Assembly (NCBI GenBank): GCA_033795365.1
Contig: JARYGU010000001.1
Location: 248,001 to 312,000, forward strand
Direction: 5' to 3'
DNA: 64,000 bases
Source of the DNA: JARYGU01 sp033795365
GTDB lineage: Bacteria > Pseudomonadota > Alphaproteobacteria > Rhizobiales > Rhizobiaceae
Within the stretch, counting starts at the first letter, position 1. Each line of letters opens with the position of its first letter. The notes beneath the pieces were generated by a model, which had not been told where the DNA came from, ran no database searches, and saw nothing but the letters and a program-made list of their open reading frames with translations. Below are positions 15,952 through 24,740 of this stretch, one piece after another. The translations under genes were made by a program, and so were the position numbers.

Positions 15952-17314
15952 TGCTGGCCCTGGGCAAATCCGCCTCCGCGCCGGGCATCGCGTTGAAGCG
16001 GCGGAAGACGATCGCCGAGGGACGGCCGACCAGATATTTTCCCACGCCGTTCTCCAGAGCCTGCCGATAGACGCCGAGCGCCCCGTCGAAGGCGCCGATG
16101 GTGCGCCGGACATCCTCGTCCTCGTGGGTGTAGCTGACCACCAGCGACGGCGCCAGAATGCCGCGCCGTATCGTCTCCTGGAGAAGCAGCGTGCGGAACG
16201 CCTGCGAGGCAGCACCGGATTGGTCCAGCGTCACATAGGACAGGCATGCGGGATGCCCGACGATGCGCACGAAATCCTGAAGACCGTGGCGTGCTATCAC
16301 CTGTCCGAGCCCGGCCTTCAGCGCTTCGCCCTGCCGGCGCAGATGATCGATCACCGGCTCCTGCCGATAGACATGCATCGTCGCGATCGCTGCCGCCATC
16401 GCATGCGTCTCCGCGCCGTGGGTCGTCGAGAGCAGGAAGACGCGCGGCTTTTCCGTCTGCTCGATACCGCCCAGCTCCATATATTTGCGCAGGCCGGCAA
16501 GTGCGGAGATGGAGAAACCGTTGCCCAATGCCTTGCCGAAGCAGGAAAGGTCCGGCTGGATTCCGTAATAATACTGTGCGCCGCTTTCGTGCCAGCGAAA
16601 GCCGGTGATCATCTCGTCGAGTATGAAAAGCGCGCCGTTCTGGTGACAGAGATCCTTCAGGCGATGAAGGAAATCATTGTTGGGCTCGTCCCCGCGGGAG
16701 GCTTCGAGAATGACGGCGGCGATCTTTCCGGGATGGCGGGCGAACAGTTCCCGTGCGCTTTGCAGATCGTTGTAGCGGAAGCCGAGGGTGAGGCTTCTCA
16801 CCGCCTGCGGAATCCCGGCGTTCATTTCCGTCGTGCCGATGAACCAGTCGTCCGTGGAAAAGAACGGATGGTCGGCGCAACGGGCGATGAAGTCGCGGCC
16901 GGTGACGGCGCGGGCAAGCCGAACCGCGCCCGACGTCGCATCCGAGCCGTCCTTGCAGAACTTCACCATTTCGGCATGCGGTATCATGCTCAGGAACATC
17001 GTCGCGCAGTCGACCTCGATCCGGCTCGGCCGGGTGAAGTTGCAGCCGAGGTAGAGCTCCCGCCTGACGGCTTCGACCACATGGTGATAGGCATGGCCGA
17101 GGCCGACCGCCCTGTTGCCCATGCCGTATTCGATATATTCATTGCCGTCCGCATCCCAGACATGGCTGCCCAGGCCCCTGGCGATGAAGCCCGGCGAGAG
17201 AACGGGATACTGGTCGTCTCCCTTGGCATAGGTATGAGCCCCGCCCGGAATGAGGGCGCTTGCCTGTTTTCGCAACCAGTCGGATTTTTCAAATCGCTCG
17301 ATGAAGCCGGACAT
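15944..17314 (-). CDS. Class III aminotransferase (glutamate-1-semialdehyde aminomutase-like)
   Basis: The protein is 456 residues. It shows IPGGAHTYAKGDDQYP at the N-terminus, FCKDGSDATSGAVRLARA, LILDEMI-type block FILDEMITGFR and the PLP lysine in CFGKALGNGFSISAL, all of the GSAM subfamily. It lies far from any tetrapyrrole genes and in the sugar cassette, so it is more likely to act on a keto-sugar or an amino-acid decoration than as HemL. It is the first gene of the minus-strand run aminotransferase-glycosidase-SDR-DUF4910. Confidence 0.85.
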   Translation of the reverse strand: MSGFIERFEKSDWLRKQASALIPGGAHTYAKGDDQYPVLSPGFIARGLGSHVWDADGNEYIEYGMGNRAVGLGHAYHHVVEAVRRELYLGCNFTRPSRIEVDCATMFLSMIPHAEMVKFCKDGSDATSGAVRLARAVTGRDFIARCADHPFFSTDDWFIGTTEMNAGIPQAVRSLTLGFRYNDLQSARELFARHPGKIAAVILEASRGDEPNNDFLHRLKDLCHQNGALFILDEMITGFRWHESGAQYYYGIQPDLSCFGKALGNGFSISALAGLRKYMELGGIEQTEKPRVFLLSTTHGAETHAMAAAIATMHVYRQEPVIDHLRRQGEALKAGLGQVIARHGLQDFVRIVGHPACLSYVTLDQSGAASQAFRTLLLQETIRRGILAPSLVVSYTHEDEDVRRTIGAFDGALGVYRQALENGVGKYLVGRPSAIVFRRFNAMPGAEADLPRASNG

Positions 17315-17491
17315 GTCGGTCTCCGGTTTGCGGCCGTATTCGGACTTTGAAGTATGCCGGGCTCGCGTCGAACGTTCACGTTCGCAAATGGGCCGAAAAC
17401 CTCTGTCAAAAGACGTAGATGCGTTCGACGTGTAAACGCTGTCGCAGGATCACCTTTCGAAAATGGGCTCAAGCCGAGACGCCGCCATGGA

Positions 17492-18073
17492 TCAGACGCG
17501 ATCCAGGAACTCAAGCACTCGGATGGTGAGCAGCGCGGCCGCATCCGCGTCGTACGACGGAAGCGAGCTGTCGGCGAAATAGTGCTGATCGCCGGGGTAC
17601 AGGAAAAGCTCCGCGTCCTCGACCTTCTCCACGATCTCGCGGGCGGCGTCGATGTCGCCCTCGCCGACGAAGATCGGGTCGTTGTCCATGCCGTGGATCT
17701 GGACCGCGACGCCGTCCGGCCAGGGTCCAAAGGCCCACTCGCCACTGATCGGCAGGCAAGAGTAGAAGAGCAGGGCTCCGCGGGCTCCGGGCCGTGTCTG
17801 CGCCAGCTTCTGTGCCGGCAGCACACCGAACGAGAACCCAGCGTAGACGAGCTCGGGAGGCAGTCCGGCGGCGGCGCGGACGCCGCGCTCCCGCATTTCG
17901 TCGAATCCGATCTCACCGATATAGGCGAGACCCTCGTCGATAGTCTGGAACGTACGCCCGCCGAACAGGTCCGGCGCGTGCACGATGTGACCGCCGGCCC
18001 GCAAGTCGTCGGCGAACGCGCGCACACCCGGGGTCAGTCCCTGTGCGTGATGGAACAGCAAGACCTCAGCCAT
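17492..18073 (-). CDS. Dienelactone hydrolase family protein, probable horizontal acquisition
   Basis: The protein is about 193 residues from the ATG at 18073, which has GGAGG 6 bases upstream. The alpha/beta-hydrolase fold shows LLFHHAQGLTPGV, the nucleophile elbow region YAGFSFGVLPAQ and YPGDQHYFADSSLPSYD with the catalytic His. The DLH-type nucleophile (Cys/Ser) is the Ser of GFSFG. Its phrasing (TRPGARGALLFYSCLP, DDAELFLYPGDQH-like) is the form I associate with actinobacteria. It has no apparent role in EPS synthesis and its own intergenic flanks of about 180-240 bases, consistent with a late insertion. Confidence 0.82.
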   Translation of the reverse strand: MAEVLLFHHAQGLTPGVRAFADDLRAGGHIVHAPDLFGGRTFQTIDEGLAYIGEIGFDEMRERGVRAAAGLPPELVYAGFSFGVLPAQKLAQTRPGARGALLFYSCLPISGEWAFGPWPDGVAVQIHGMDNDPIFVGEGDIDAAREIVEKVEDAELFLYPGDQHYFADSSLPSYDADAAALLTIRVLEFLDRV

Positions 18074-18311
18074 ACGGAACCTCCAGGCGGGTTGGTTGGA
18101 CGCGCGTTCGATCACTCTACAGCGTCATCGCCTCGCCGGAAAGAAATGGGGGCACCTTGGCAGGAGCAACTTCCGCGATCAGGGGACGGCCGTCATAATA
18201 ATTCGGCTCGACTAAGCGATGCTTCCGGGCGGCCGCCTTCTTCGTGCTTGCGCCCAAGACAGCAGGTCATCGCGCTGGCTGCTCGGAGGGCCGCCGACGA
18301 TCCTGCTGATG

Positions 18312-19505
18312 TCAGAGCCGCTCGCGGATTTCCCTCAGCCAATTCTTTACCGGCCCCGGAAGATAGGTCCGGAAACCCGAGCGCAGACCCTTCGGCATCG
18401 TCCAGTGTCCGAGTTCGAGCGGTGCGGTCGGCAGGACGTCGTTGTGCTGCACAAGATCTATGACCTTGCGGTAGCGTTCGGCCATCTGCGCGATCGTAAA
18501 CGCGTTTCCCGCCCTTCTGCGCGCAGCATCCGACATCCGCCGCCAGGTTTCCGGATCGCCCAGCCCGTCGACCGATCGGGCGGCCAATCTGCTGTTTCCG
18601 ACCGGAAACAGGAAACCGTTGACGCCGTGTTCGACGATCGTATCGGTCACGCCCGCGATGCGGGAGACCACGGGCACGCATCCGGCCGCCATCGCCTCGA
18701 TTATCGTCAGCCCGAATCCCTCGAACCGGGAGGGCATGACGAGGACGTCATGCCGGCAAAGCAAGGCCGGCACCTCCTCCGGCGCGACAAATCCGTGGAA
18801 GTGCACCCGATCGCCGAAAGGTGCGAGACGGACTTTCAGGCGCTCGAGATCGGGCCCGTCGCCGGCGATCGTCAGCGTCGCATCCGTCGTCAATTGCTTG
18901 AATATGTCCGCAAGCCAGAACACCCCCTTGGAAACGTCTTCGACGCGGCCGAGATAGGCGAGCCGCAACCCGGGCGTGCGCGCCGGAAAGCGCTCCATCC
19001 TCGTCGAGACCTCGGTGTCGACGGCGTTGTCGATGGCAAAGGTCCGGTTCGGCCGAAAGGCGTATCTGCGGACGAGATCCTCCCGGCATCGGCTGGATAC
19101 GCCGACGGTCGCATGGACATGCTCGCGGATCGCGGCCGCGGCTGCATAAGTTCCGGGCGTGATATTGTGGACGATCATGATGCGCTTGATCTTTTCCGGC
19201 AGGTAGCGGGCAACGTTCGTCTGCACCCGGTCGGCCAGCACATTGACGAACACTCCGTCATATCCGCCCGCTTCGATCGCCCCGAGGAGGAGGTTGGCCT
19301 GCTCCGCCTCCCTCACATCGGCGCCGATCCGAACGTAACCTCCGAAGGCCAGATCGGGGAACCAGCGGGATGCGGCGTCGAAATCCTGTTGTCCGATGCC
19401 CATCCACCGGACATCGACACCGTAGGCGCCGAGCCCTTTGCGCAAATGCCGAAAAACCGAATAGGTGCCTCCTATATGAGGCGATACGAAATACGCGTAC
19501 TTCAT
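18312..19505 (-). CDS. Glycosyltransferase family 4
   Basis: The protein is 397 residues from the ATG at 19505, with GGGGGA upstream. The GT-B fold is seen in FVSPHIGGTYSVF at the acceptor side, AYLGRVEDVSKGVFWL and IAGDGPDLERL in the donor domain, and the E-x7-E block EGFGLTIIEAMAAG. It transfers a sugar from a nucleotide donor to the growing lipid-linked EPS repeat; the sugar is not predictable. It is divergent from the pyruvyl transferase gene and stands alone on its strand. Confidence 0.88.
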   Translation of the reverse strand: MKYAYFVSPHIGGTYSVFRHLRKGLGAYGVDVRWMGIGQQDFDAASRWFPDLAFGGYVRIGADVREAEQANLLLGAIEAGGYDGVFVNVLADRVQTNVARYLPEKIKRIMIVHNITPGTYAAAAAIREHVHATVGVSSRCREDLVRRYAFRPNRTFAIDNAVDTEVSTRMERFPARTPGLRLAYLGRVEDVSKGVFWLADIFKQLTTDATLTIAGDGPDLERLKVRLAPFGDRVHFHGFVAPEEVPALLCRHDVLVMPSRFEGFGLTIIEAMAAGCVPVVSRIAGVTDTIVEHGVNGFLFPVGNSRLAARSVDGLGDPETWRRMSDAARRRAGNAFTIAQMAERYRKVIDLVQHNDVLPTAPLELGHWTMPKGLRSGFRTYLPGPVKNWLREIRERL

Positions 19506-19806
19506 CAGGATCCCCCACGCCACAATCACCTTCGGCAGCGAGGACTCTGCAATCGGTACTCCTTCGTGCCTGGCGGCCTCATGATATTAACGTCCCCGAG
19601 CCGGAGCGCTCACTCGCTTATGATGCGTACGGCCGCGCTCTTTCGAGCGGGAGCGGTTCCTCGCCATCCTCCAATCAGGCGATCCGTGGTGTTCATTAGT
19701 ATATCTGGCACCGGATATCGCAGAGCGCCAAACTCCCCTCGTCCAGCCGCAGGCCTCCTGTGTCAGCCGCGGTTTCCGGGTATCTTCCTGCAACTGGAAC
19801 GCGTCG
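19506..19806. other. Divergent intergenic region, glycosyltransferase / pyruvyl transferase
   Basis: The 301 bases between two divergent EPS genes must carry two promoters. Only short elements are visible: GATATTAACG near 19585 and TAGTATATCTGG near 19700, either of which could be a -10 region. No gene, repeat or terminator is seen. Confidence 0.5.
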
Positions 19807-21000
19807 ATGAAGATCGGACTGCTGGGGCAGTTTGGAAGCGGAAACAGCGGGAACGACGGATCGCTCGAAGCGATGCTGAATTTCCTGCGCAAGGCACGTC
19901 CGGATGCCGAGCTGCTGTGCTTCTGCTCAAACCCGAGCGAAATCCAGAGCCGGTACGATGTCCGGTCGTTCGGCATAAGCAGTCCGCCCTCCCCCAGCCG
20001 CTGGTTCCGGCGGATAAACGGCATCTTCGCCAATCTTCCCCATCGGTTCTTCGCCATCCAGTTCCTCGCGGCGCAGCTTGGCGGCCTGGACCTGCTCATC
20101 ATTCCCGGTACCGGCATTCTCGACGATTACCAGGAAAGCCCGATGGGATGGCCGTTCGTGATCTATCGCTGGTGCATCGCCGCGAAACTCCGGCGGGTGC
20201 GTGTCGCCTTCGTAAGCGTAGGCGCCGGCCCGATCGATCACCCGCTCAGCCGCTGGCTTTTCAGGCATGCCGCGCGAAGCGCCGATTACCGCTCCTTTCG
20301 AGACGGTTTTTCGCGCCGCTACATCGAGGCGCTCGGCGTCGATGTCAGCCAGGACCGCGAGTTTCCCGACATAGCCTTTCGACTGCCCTTGCCGGCCGAG
20401 CGTGACGATCCCGAGAGAAATCATTTCACCATCGGGGTCGGCGTCATGAACTACCGCGGCTGGTCGAAAATCCATGCGGATGCCACCGCCATCTACCGGA
20501 CCTATATAGGCAAGATCGCGGCTTTCGTGCTTTCGCTGATACGGCAGGGGTTCAAGGTCCGGCTTCTCACCGGAGACATTCGGGATCGCAAAGCCGTCGA
20601 CGATGTTCTGGACGTCCTCAAGGAAGATGAAACCGACGATTTGCTATGCAATGTCTCGGCCGCTTGCGGAGAAACCCTTCACAGCCTGATGGAGGAGATC
20701 CTGCAGACCGACATGGTCGTCGTCTCCCGCTATCACAACGTCGTTTGCGCGCTGAAGACCGGCAGGCCGGTCATCTCCATCGGATATGCGCAGAAAAACG
20801 AGGATCTTCTCGCAAGCTTTCTCCAGAGCCGATATTGCCAGCACATCGAGACGTTCGACGTGGAGACATTGACGCTGCAGTTTCAGGATGTGCTGGCGAA
20901 TTACGAGGAGGTCCGCCGGCAGATCGCGGATACGAATGCGCGTTTCGAGCAGCAACTTGCCGAACAGGAGCAGCTTCTGCTGCAATCGCTTCTGCGCTGA
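19807..21000 (+). CDS. Polysaccharide pyruvyl transferase family protein
   Basis: The protein is 397 residues. The N-terminal GLLGQFGSGNSGNDGSLEAML, the LLIIPGTGILDD block, FVSVGAGPI and the C-terminal SRYHNVVCALKTGRPVISIGY are typical of the pyruvyl transferase/CsaB family, which adds ketal pyruvate from phosphoenolpyruvate to a sugar of the EPS repeat. The ribosome site is weak (GGAA). It converges with the GT2 gene at 21025, leaving 24 bases between stops. Pyruvylation would make the polymer acidic. Confidence 0.88.
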   Translation: MKIGLLGQFGSGNSGNDGSLEAMLNFLRKARPDAELLCFCSNPSEIQSRYDVRSFGISSPPSPSRWFRRINGIFANLPHRFFAIQFLAAQLGGLDLLIIPGTGILDDYQESPMGWPFVIYRWCIAAKLRRVRVAFVSVGAGPIDHPLSRWLFRHAARSADYRSFRDGFSRRYIEALGVDVSQDREFPDIAFRLPLPAERDDPERNHFTIGVGVMNYRGWSKIHADATAIYRTYIGKIAAFVLSLIRQGFKVRLLTGDIRDRKAVDDVLDVLKEDETDDLLCNVSAACGETLHSLMEEILQTDMVVVSRYHNVVCALKTGRPVISIGYAQKNEDLLASFLQSRYCQHIETFDVETLTLQFQDVLANYEEVRRQIADTNARFEQQLAEQEQLLLQSLLR

Positions 21001-21024
21001 CGCTTGAAACGACGGCCGCTTTCG

Positions 21025-21960
21025 TCACGGCATCATGAACGCCCGCTTGCGCCAAAGATGCCCGAGCGGCGGCAGGATCGCTGCCGTCGGACGCAGTTGT
21101 ATCGCCCTCATCAGCAATTTCCATGCGCCGGGCTCGCGGTGCAGGAAACTCGAGAATGCGCTCCAGTAGGAGCGATCGCTCAACGAATGCCGCACCATCT
21201 TCAGAAGCTTCTGCGCGTCCTCGAAAGCAGCGCCTTCCCCTTCGAAGAAGGATACGAATGCCGCTTCGAACTCCAGGTTCCACTGATGCAGCGAGCCTAC
21301 GGATGCCGACTGGTTGGATGGATGCACGCGGGCGACCGCCTGAAAGGCACGCGTGCGGGCGACATGGCCTCTTGCGGCTATCCGGAGCCACATTTCAAGA
21401 TCGTCGGTATGGGCAAGGCGCGGATTATAATGGCCGGCCTGCTTCTGCGCGCGTGTTCGCACCACCACGGTCGGACCGCTGATCGGGTTCCCGCCAAATC
21501 TGCAGAGCCTTTCGATGAAGCTGTGGCCGTCCTCTATCGACCAGACGGGGGACTGGGGATCGATGATCCTGCTATCCACCTCATCGGTCCTGAGAAAAAG
21601 CGCTTCCCCATAGGCGAGATCGACGCCGGGATGCTGCTCCATCACGTCGATCGCGCTGCCGAGCGCATTCGGCACGAGAAGGTCGTCGGCACAGAGAATG
21701 AGAAAGTAGCCTGCCCGCGCCCAGTCGACCCCTTCGTTGAAGGAGGCGTGCGGGCCGAGGTTTCTGGTCCTCAGCCGCAATTCGATACGCGGATCGGCGA
21801 AAGCCAGGAGATGGGCAATGCGCTGGCTGTCGTCGGTGGACGCATTGTCGATGATGAGGATTCGCGTATCCGCTATCCCCTGATTGAGAACGCTCCTGAC
21901 GCAGCCTTCCAGGAAATGCCCGTAATTGTAATTGGGGATGACGACATCGATGCTGCGCAT
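21025..21960 (-). CDS. Glycosyltransferase family 2
   Basis: The protein is 311 residues. The N-terminus VVIPNYNYGHFLEGCVRSVL, ILIIDNASTDDSQ, the DxD-like ILCADDLLVPNALG and later HTDDLEMWLRIA are classical GT-A family 2 motifs. The ATG at 21960 has AGGGTGAG upstream. It follows the flippase gene by 4 bases and forms a two-gene operon with it. It adds one sugar of the EPS repeat on the cytoplasmic face. Confidence 0.9.
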   Translation of the reverse strand: MRSIDVVIPNYNYGHFLEGCVRSVLNQGIADTRILIIDNASTDDSQRIAHLLAFADPRIELRLRTRNLGPHASFNEGVDWARAGYFLILCADDLLVPNALGSAIDVMEQHPGVDLAYGEALFLRTDEVDSRIIDPQSPVWSIEDGHSFIERLCRFGGNPISGPTVVVRTRAQKQAGHYNPRLAHTDDLEMWLRIAARGHVARTRAFQAVARVHPSNQSASVGSLHQWNLEFEAAFVSFFEGEGAAFEDAQKLLKMVRHSLSDRSYWSAFSSFLHREPGAWKLLMRAIQLRPTAAILPPLGHLWRKRAFMMP

Positions 21961-21964
21961 GTTC

Positions 21965-23446
21965 TCACCCTTGGGATTTCTGGTCCGATAAAGATTGAAG
22001 CGGCCGGAACAAGGGCAGGCGGTCGCCGGCCAAAAGCAGTGCCTCATCCAGGAACGGGTGCCGCACCAGGATCAGACCGGCTATCCAGCCGGCCAGCGCG
22101 AGCAGGCAGCAGACTGCCGACTGGAAGAGCGAGAGAGCTGAGACGAAATCGTTCGACGCGAGCACGAATAGCGGGCCGGCCACGGTCAGCAGCGTCACCG
22201 CCAGGCTGCCGTAAAGTGCGGCGAAGAACTCGCTCCAGGCAAACGGCAGGTACCGCCGGACGTAATGCAGCGAAACATACATCTGGAAAGGCAGAGTGAC
22301 GAACTGGCTCAGCGCAAGCACCGTCAGACCATGGAAGCTCGCGGCGGCAATGACCATCGTCGACAATCCGCGGCCGATGAAATTCGAGACGAACGCGTCC
22401 CGATTGTGGCCGAGCGCCATCAGAACGGGAAATGTCAGGATATTGGCGAAATAGAAGACTGCCGCGCATGCCAGGATCTGGATGATGGGGACGGTCTCCA
22501 GCCAGTCCGCTCCCAGCACGATCCGCACGATCGGATAGGCGAGGACGGCAAGCACCAGGGTCGCCGGCCAATAGATGACGGTAAGATAGCTTATCATGCG
22601 CAGATAAGACGCCTTGACGTCCCTGCCTTCCCGGACCTGCGCGGAAAAGGCGGGAAAGGCGACCGAAAATACCGCCGACAGCAGGATCTTGTCCGGCAAG
22701 CCGCAGACGAGGTTCGCCCGGTTGAAGATGCCGACCGAGGCGAAGGGCATGATATGGCCGAGAACAAGCTGCGGCAGCGCCTCGTAGAGCCGGTCGAAGA
22801 CCGTGGAGGCTCCCTTGTAGGTGCCGAAGGCGAACACCGCCCGGCTGCCCGCGAGATGCGGACGGAACATCCAGGCGACCGGCCTGGCATGAAGGGAAAG
22901 AGCCCCGCGCAGCGCCGCCGCCGCCAGCATGCCCCATGCAAAACTCATGAAGCCGCCGCCCTGCCAGGCGATGCTGACGACCGTGACCGTATTTGCGAGG
23001 CCGGCCAGCGTGTTTATGCGCGTCAGCGTACCGAAATCCATGTCGCGCCGCAGGAGCGCGGCGATCGGGCAGGACACCGCTTCGATAATACCGGCAACGG
23101 CCATTATCCAGATGAAGGTTTCGATCTGCGAATGATCGTAGAAACGGGCGATGGCTCCGGAAAAGACGCACAGGATGCAGGCGATGGCGAAGGACAGGCA
23201 GAAAATGAGCGTGAAGCCCGTGCGTACCGTTTCGGCGTCTATGTTTTCTCGCTGGATCAGATATTCGGACGTCGCGAACTCACGGACCGTAAAGGCGATC
23301 ATTCCGATGCCGAGCCCGATGACGCCTATTCCTATATCCGTCGAATCCAGGAGCCGCGATACGATCGCGATCGTTGCGACGCTGGTTACGATCTGGGCGT
23401 ATTGCTCCAGGGTCGCCATCAAATATGCCCGACGGACGGTTGCCAT
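21965..23446 (-). CDS. Wzx/ExoT-like oligosaccharide flippase
   Basis: The protein is 493 residues with about 12-14 hydrophobic segments spread over its length and short charged loops, as in the polysaccharide transporter (MATE-like MOP) superfamily. The N-terminus (YAQIVTSVATIAIVSRLL, GIGVIGLG) and the mid-block FDRLYEALPQLVLG with FNRANLVCGLPDKIL match Wzx/RfbX and ExoT-type proteins. GCAGG lies just ahead of the ATG. It would flip the undecaprenyl-linked repeat unit to the periplasm for the Wzy-like polymerase at 31409. Confidence 0.9.
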   Translation of the reverse strand: MATVRRAYLMATLEQYAQIVTSVATIAIVSRLLDSTDIGIGVIGLGIGMIAFTVREFATSEYLIQRENIDAETVRTGFTLIFCLSFAIACILCVFSGAIARFYDHSQIETFIWIMAVAGIIEAVSCPIAALLRRDMDFGTLTRINTLAGLANTVTVVSIAWQGGGFMSFAWGMLAAAALRGALSLHARPVAWMFRPHLAGSRAVFAFGTYKGASTVFDRLYEALPQLVLGHIMPFASVGIFNRANLVCGLPDKILLSAVFSVAFPAFSAQVREGRDVKASYLRMISYLTVIYWPATLVLAVLAYPIVRIVLGADWLETVPIIQILACAAVFYFANILTFPVLMALGHNRDAFVSNFIGRGLSTMVIAAASFHGLTVLALSQFVTLPFQMYVSLHYVRRYLPFAWSEFFAALYGSLAVTLLTVAGPLFVLASNDFVSALSLFQSAVCCLLALAGWIAGLILVRHPFLDEALLLAGDRLPLFRPLQSLSDQKSQG

Positions 23447-23689
23447 AATACCTGCCCGATGTTTCCATTTTGTGCGGGGAACGGAGCACGACGAGGCCGT
23501 GTGCCTGGAAAGGCCTAGCGGCAGCGCGGACCGGAATGTCCATTCTCGAGCGAACTAGGTTCTTGTTTTTACGCAGTTCCGGACGGAAAACCGCTATGCG
23601 CATTTCCTGGATTTGCTCTATTCCACGGCGCCGCTACAAGAACAATCAGGCAAAAGGGAGTAAGCGGGCGTTACCGCGTACCGCCTGGA

Positions 23690-24448
23690 TCAGTCGAAGA
23701 GACGATTGATCTTGAAGATGACTTCCGTCCGGTTGCGCGCGCCGAGCTTCTTCATGATGTTGCGCACGTGAACCTTCACGGTGCTTTCGCGCAGATTGAG
23801 CTCGTATGCGATGATCTTGTTGGCTTTGCCGAGGCGCAGCGCATCGATTACGTCCTCCTCGCGGGCGGTGAAGAGCTCGGCGCGCCTGCGCTGCTGCTGA
23901 CCGGCCACGGCAAGCAGCCTTTGCAGCTCGGGAAGGCTCTCCGTGGACACGAACATGCCGCCTTTCAGCGCGAGCGTGATCGCCTCCACGCAGACCGTCA
24001 GCCCGACCGCGGACGGTATGTATCCCTTCACGCCGAGCTCCAGCGCGGCGAGAACCTGCCGCAGCTCGTGATTGTCCGAAAGGATGATGACCGGCAGTTC
24101 GGGGAAACCATGCACGAGCGCCCGGATTTCCTCCGCCAGACCTTCTTCGGTCAGGTCGCGGCTGCCCAGATTGATCAGGACGCCCGACGACCTGCGGGTA
24201 TGGGATGTCTTCCACATTTCGATTGAGGAGAACAGGACCACGTCCATATCCAGTCCATGCGCGATAAGGCTCTGCGCAAGGCATTCGCGATCAAGCGCCC
24301 GCTCGTCGATGATGTCGAGAGTTTGCGGTTCGCTGGTCGGATCGAAAGGTTTTCCCTCGCCGGATAATGAACTCAAAGAATATCCGCCTCGTAGCTGTAG
24401 AAAATTCCCCGGAGAGATTTGTTCGTTTAACTTGCTTGATACATGCAT
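23690..24448 (-). CDS. LuxR-family regulator with degenerate receiver domain (paralogue)
   Basis: The protein is 252 residues from the ATG at 24448 (TGGAG 8 bases upstream); this start also aligns with the paralogue at 7550. The pseudo-receiver (about 43-165) again lacks the acceptor Asp (VLINLGS, Asn93) and the conserved Lys (GYIPSAV), while keeping RECLAQSL and ALELGVKGYIP. The helix-turn-helix (about 190-250) is almost identical to its partner (GKANKIIAYELNLRESTVKVHVRNIMKK). Between fcl and the flippase operon, it is a candidate second EPS regulator that could share operators with the first. Confidence 0.86.
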   Translation of the reverse strand: MHVSSKLNEQISPGNFLQLRGGYSLSSLSGEGKPFDPTSEPQTLDIIDERALDRECLAQSLIAHGLDMDVVLFSSIEMWKTSHTRRSSGVLINLGSRDLTEEGLAEEIRALVHGFPELPVIILSDNHELRQVLAALELGVKGYIPSAVGLTVCVEAITLALKGGMFVSTESLPELQRLLAVAGQQQRRRAELFTAREEDVIDALRLGKANKIIAYELNLRESTVKVHVRNIMKKLGARNRTEVIFKINRLFD

Positions 24449-24668
24449 ATTGAACGCTCCAAAGCCTACCTTGTGTGGCTGTCTCCTCGAGATTTCCTGG
24501 TTCGGCAGTCGATTTTCCCATGCCGCGCAGCACGCTGGCGCTGCGAGAAACCAATCCTCTAAACTCCACATTTCTGCAGGTTTATATGTTTTATACCATA
24601 ATTTATTAGGCAAGAAACGTCGGATAAGGAGGAGGAAAGTACGCCAAAGATAGTAGATGGGTAGGTGA

Positions 24669-24680
24669 ATACGCCTTACG
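24669..24680 (-). promoter_or_regulatory. Shared motif CGTAAGGCGTAT
   Basis: The minus strand carries an exact copy of the 12-mer at 11364-11375, in the gap upstream of the second LuxR gene. It is flanked by GGTAGG/CCTACC repeats at about 24662-24697. This may be an autoregulatory site, but the assignment is speculative. Confidence 0.35.
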
Positions 24681-24740
24681 CCCGATTTCCTACCTCCCGT
24701 TACTCCGCAGCCTCCGTCGACAGGCCGATGACCCATGCCG

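Noticed and set aside
15944..17314. The aminotransferase as the housekeeping hemL
   Set aside because: It has GSAM-like motifs, but it overlaps the EPS glycosidase gene and lies in a sugar cassette; a porphyrin role is not supported by context.
18219..20405. A 728-residue plus-strand reading frame across the glycosyltransferase and pyruvyl transferase genes
   Set aside because: It covers two well-supported genes in other frames and the intergenic region, with no recognisable domain.
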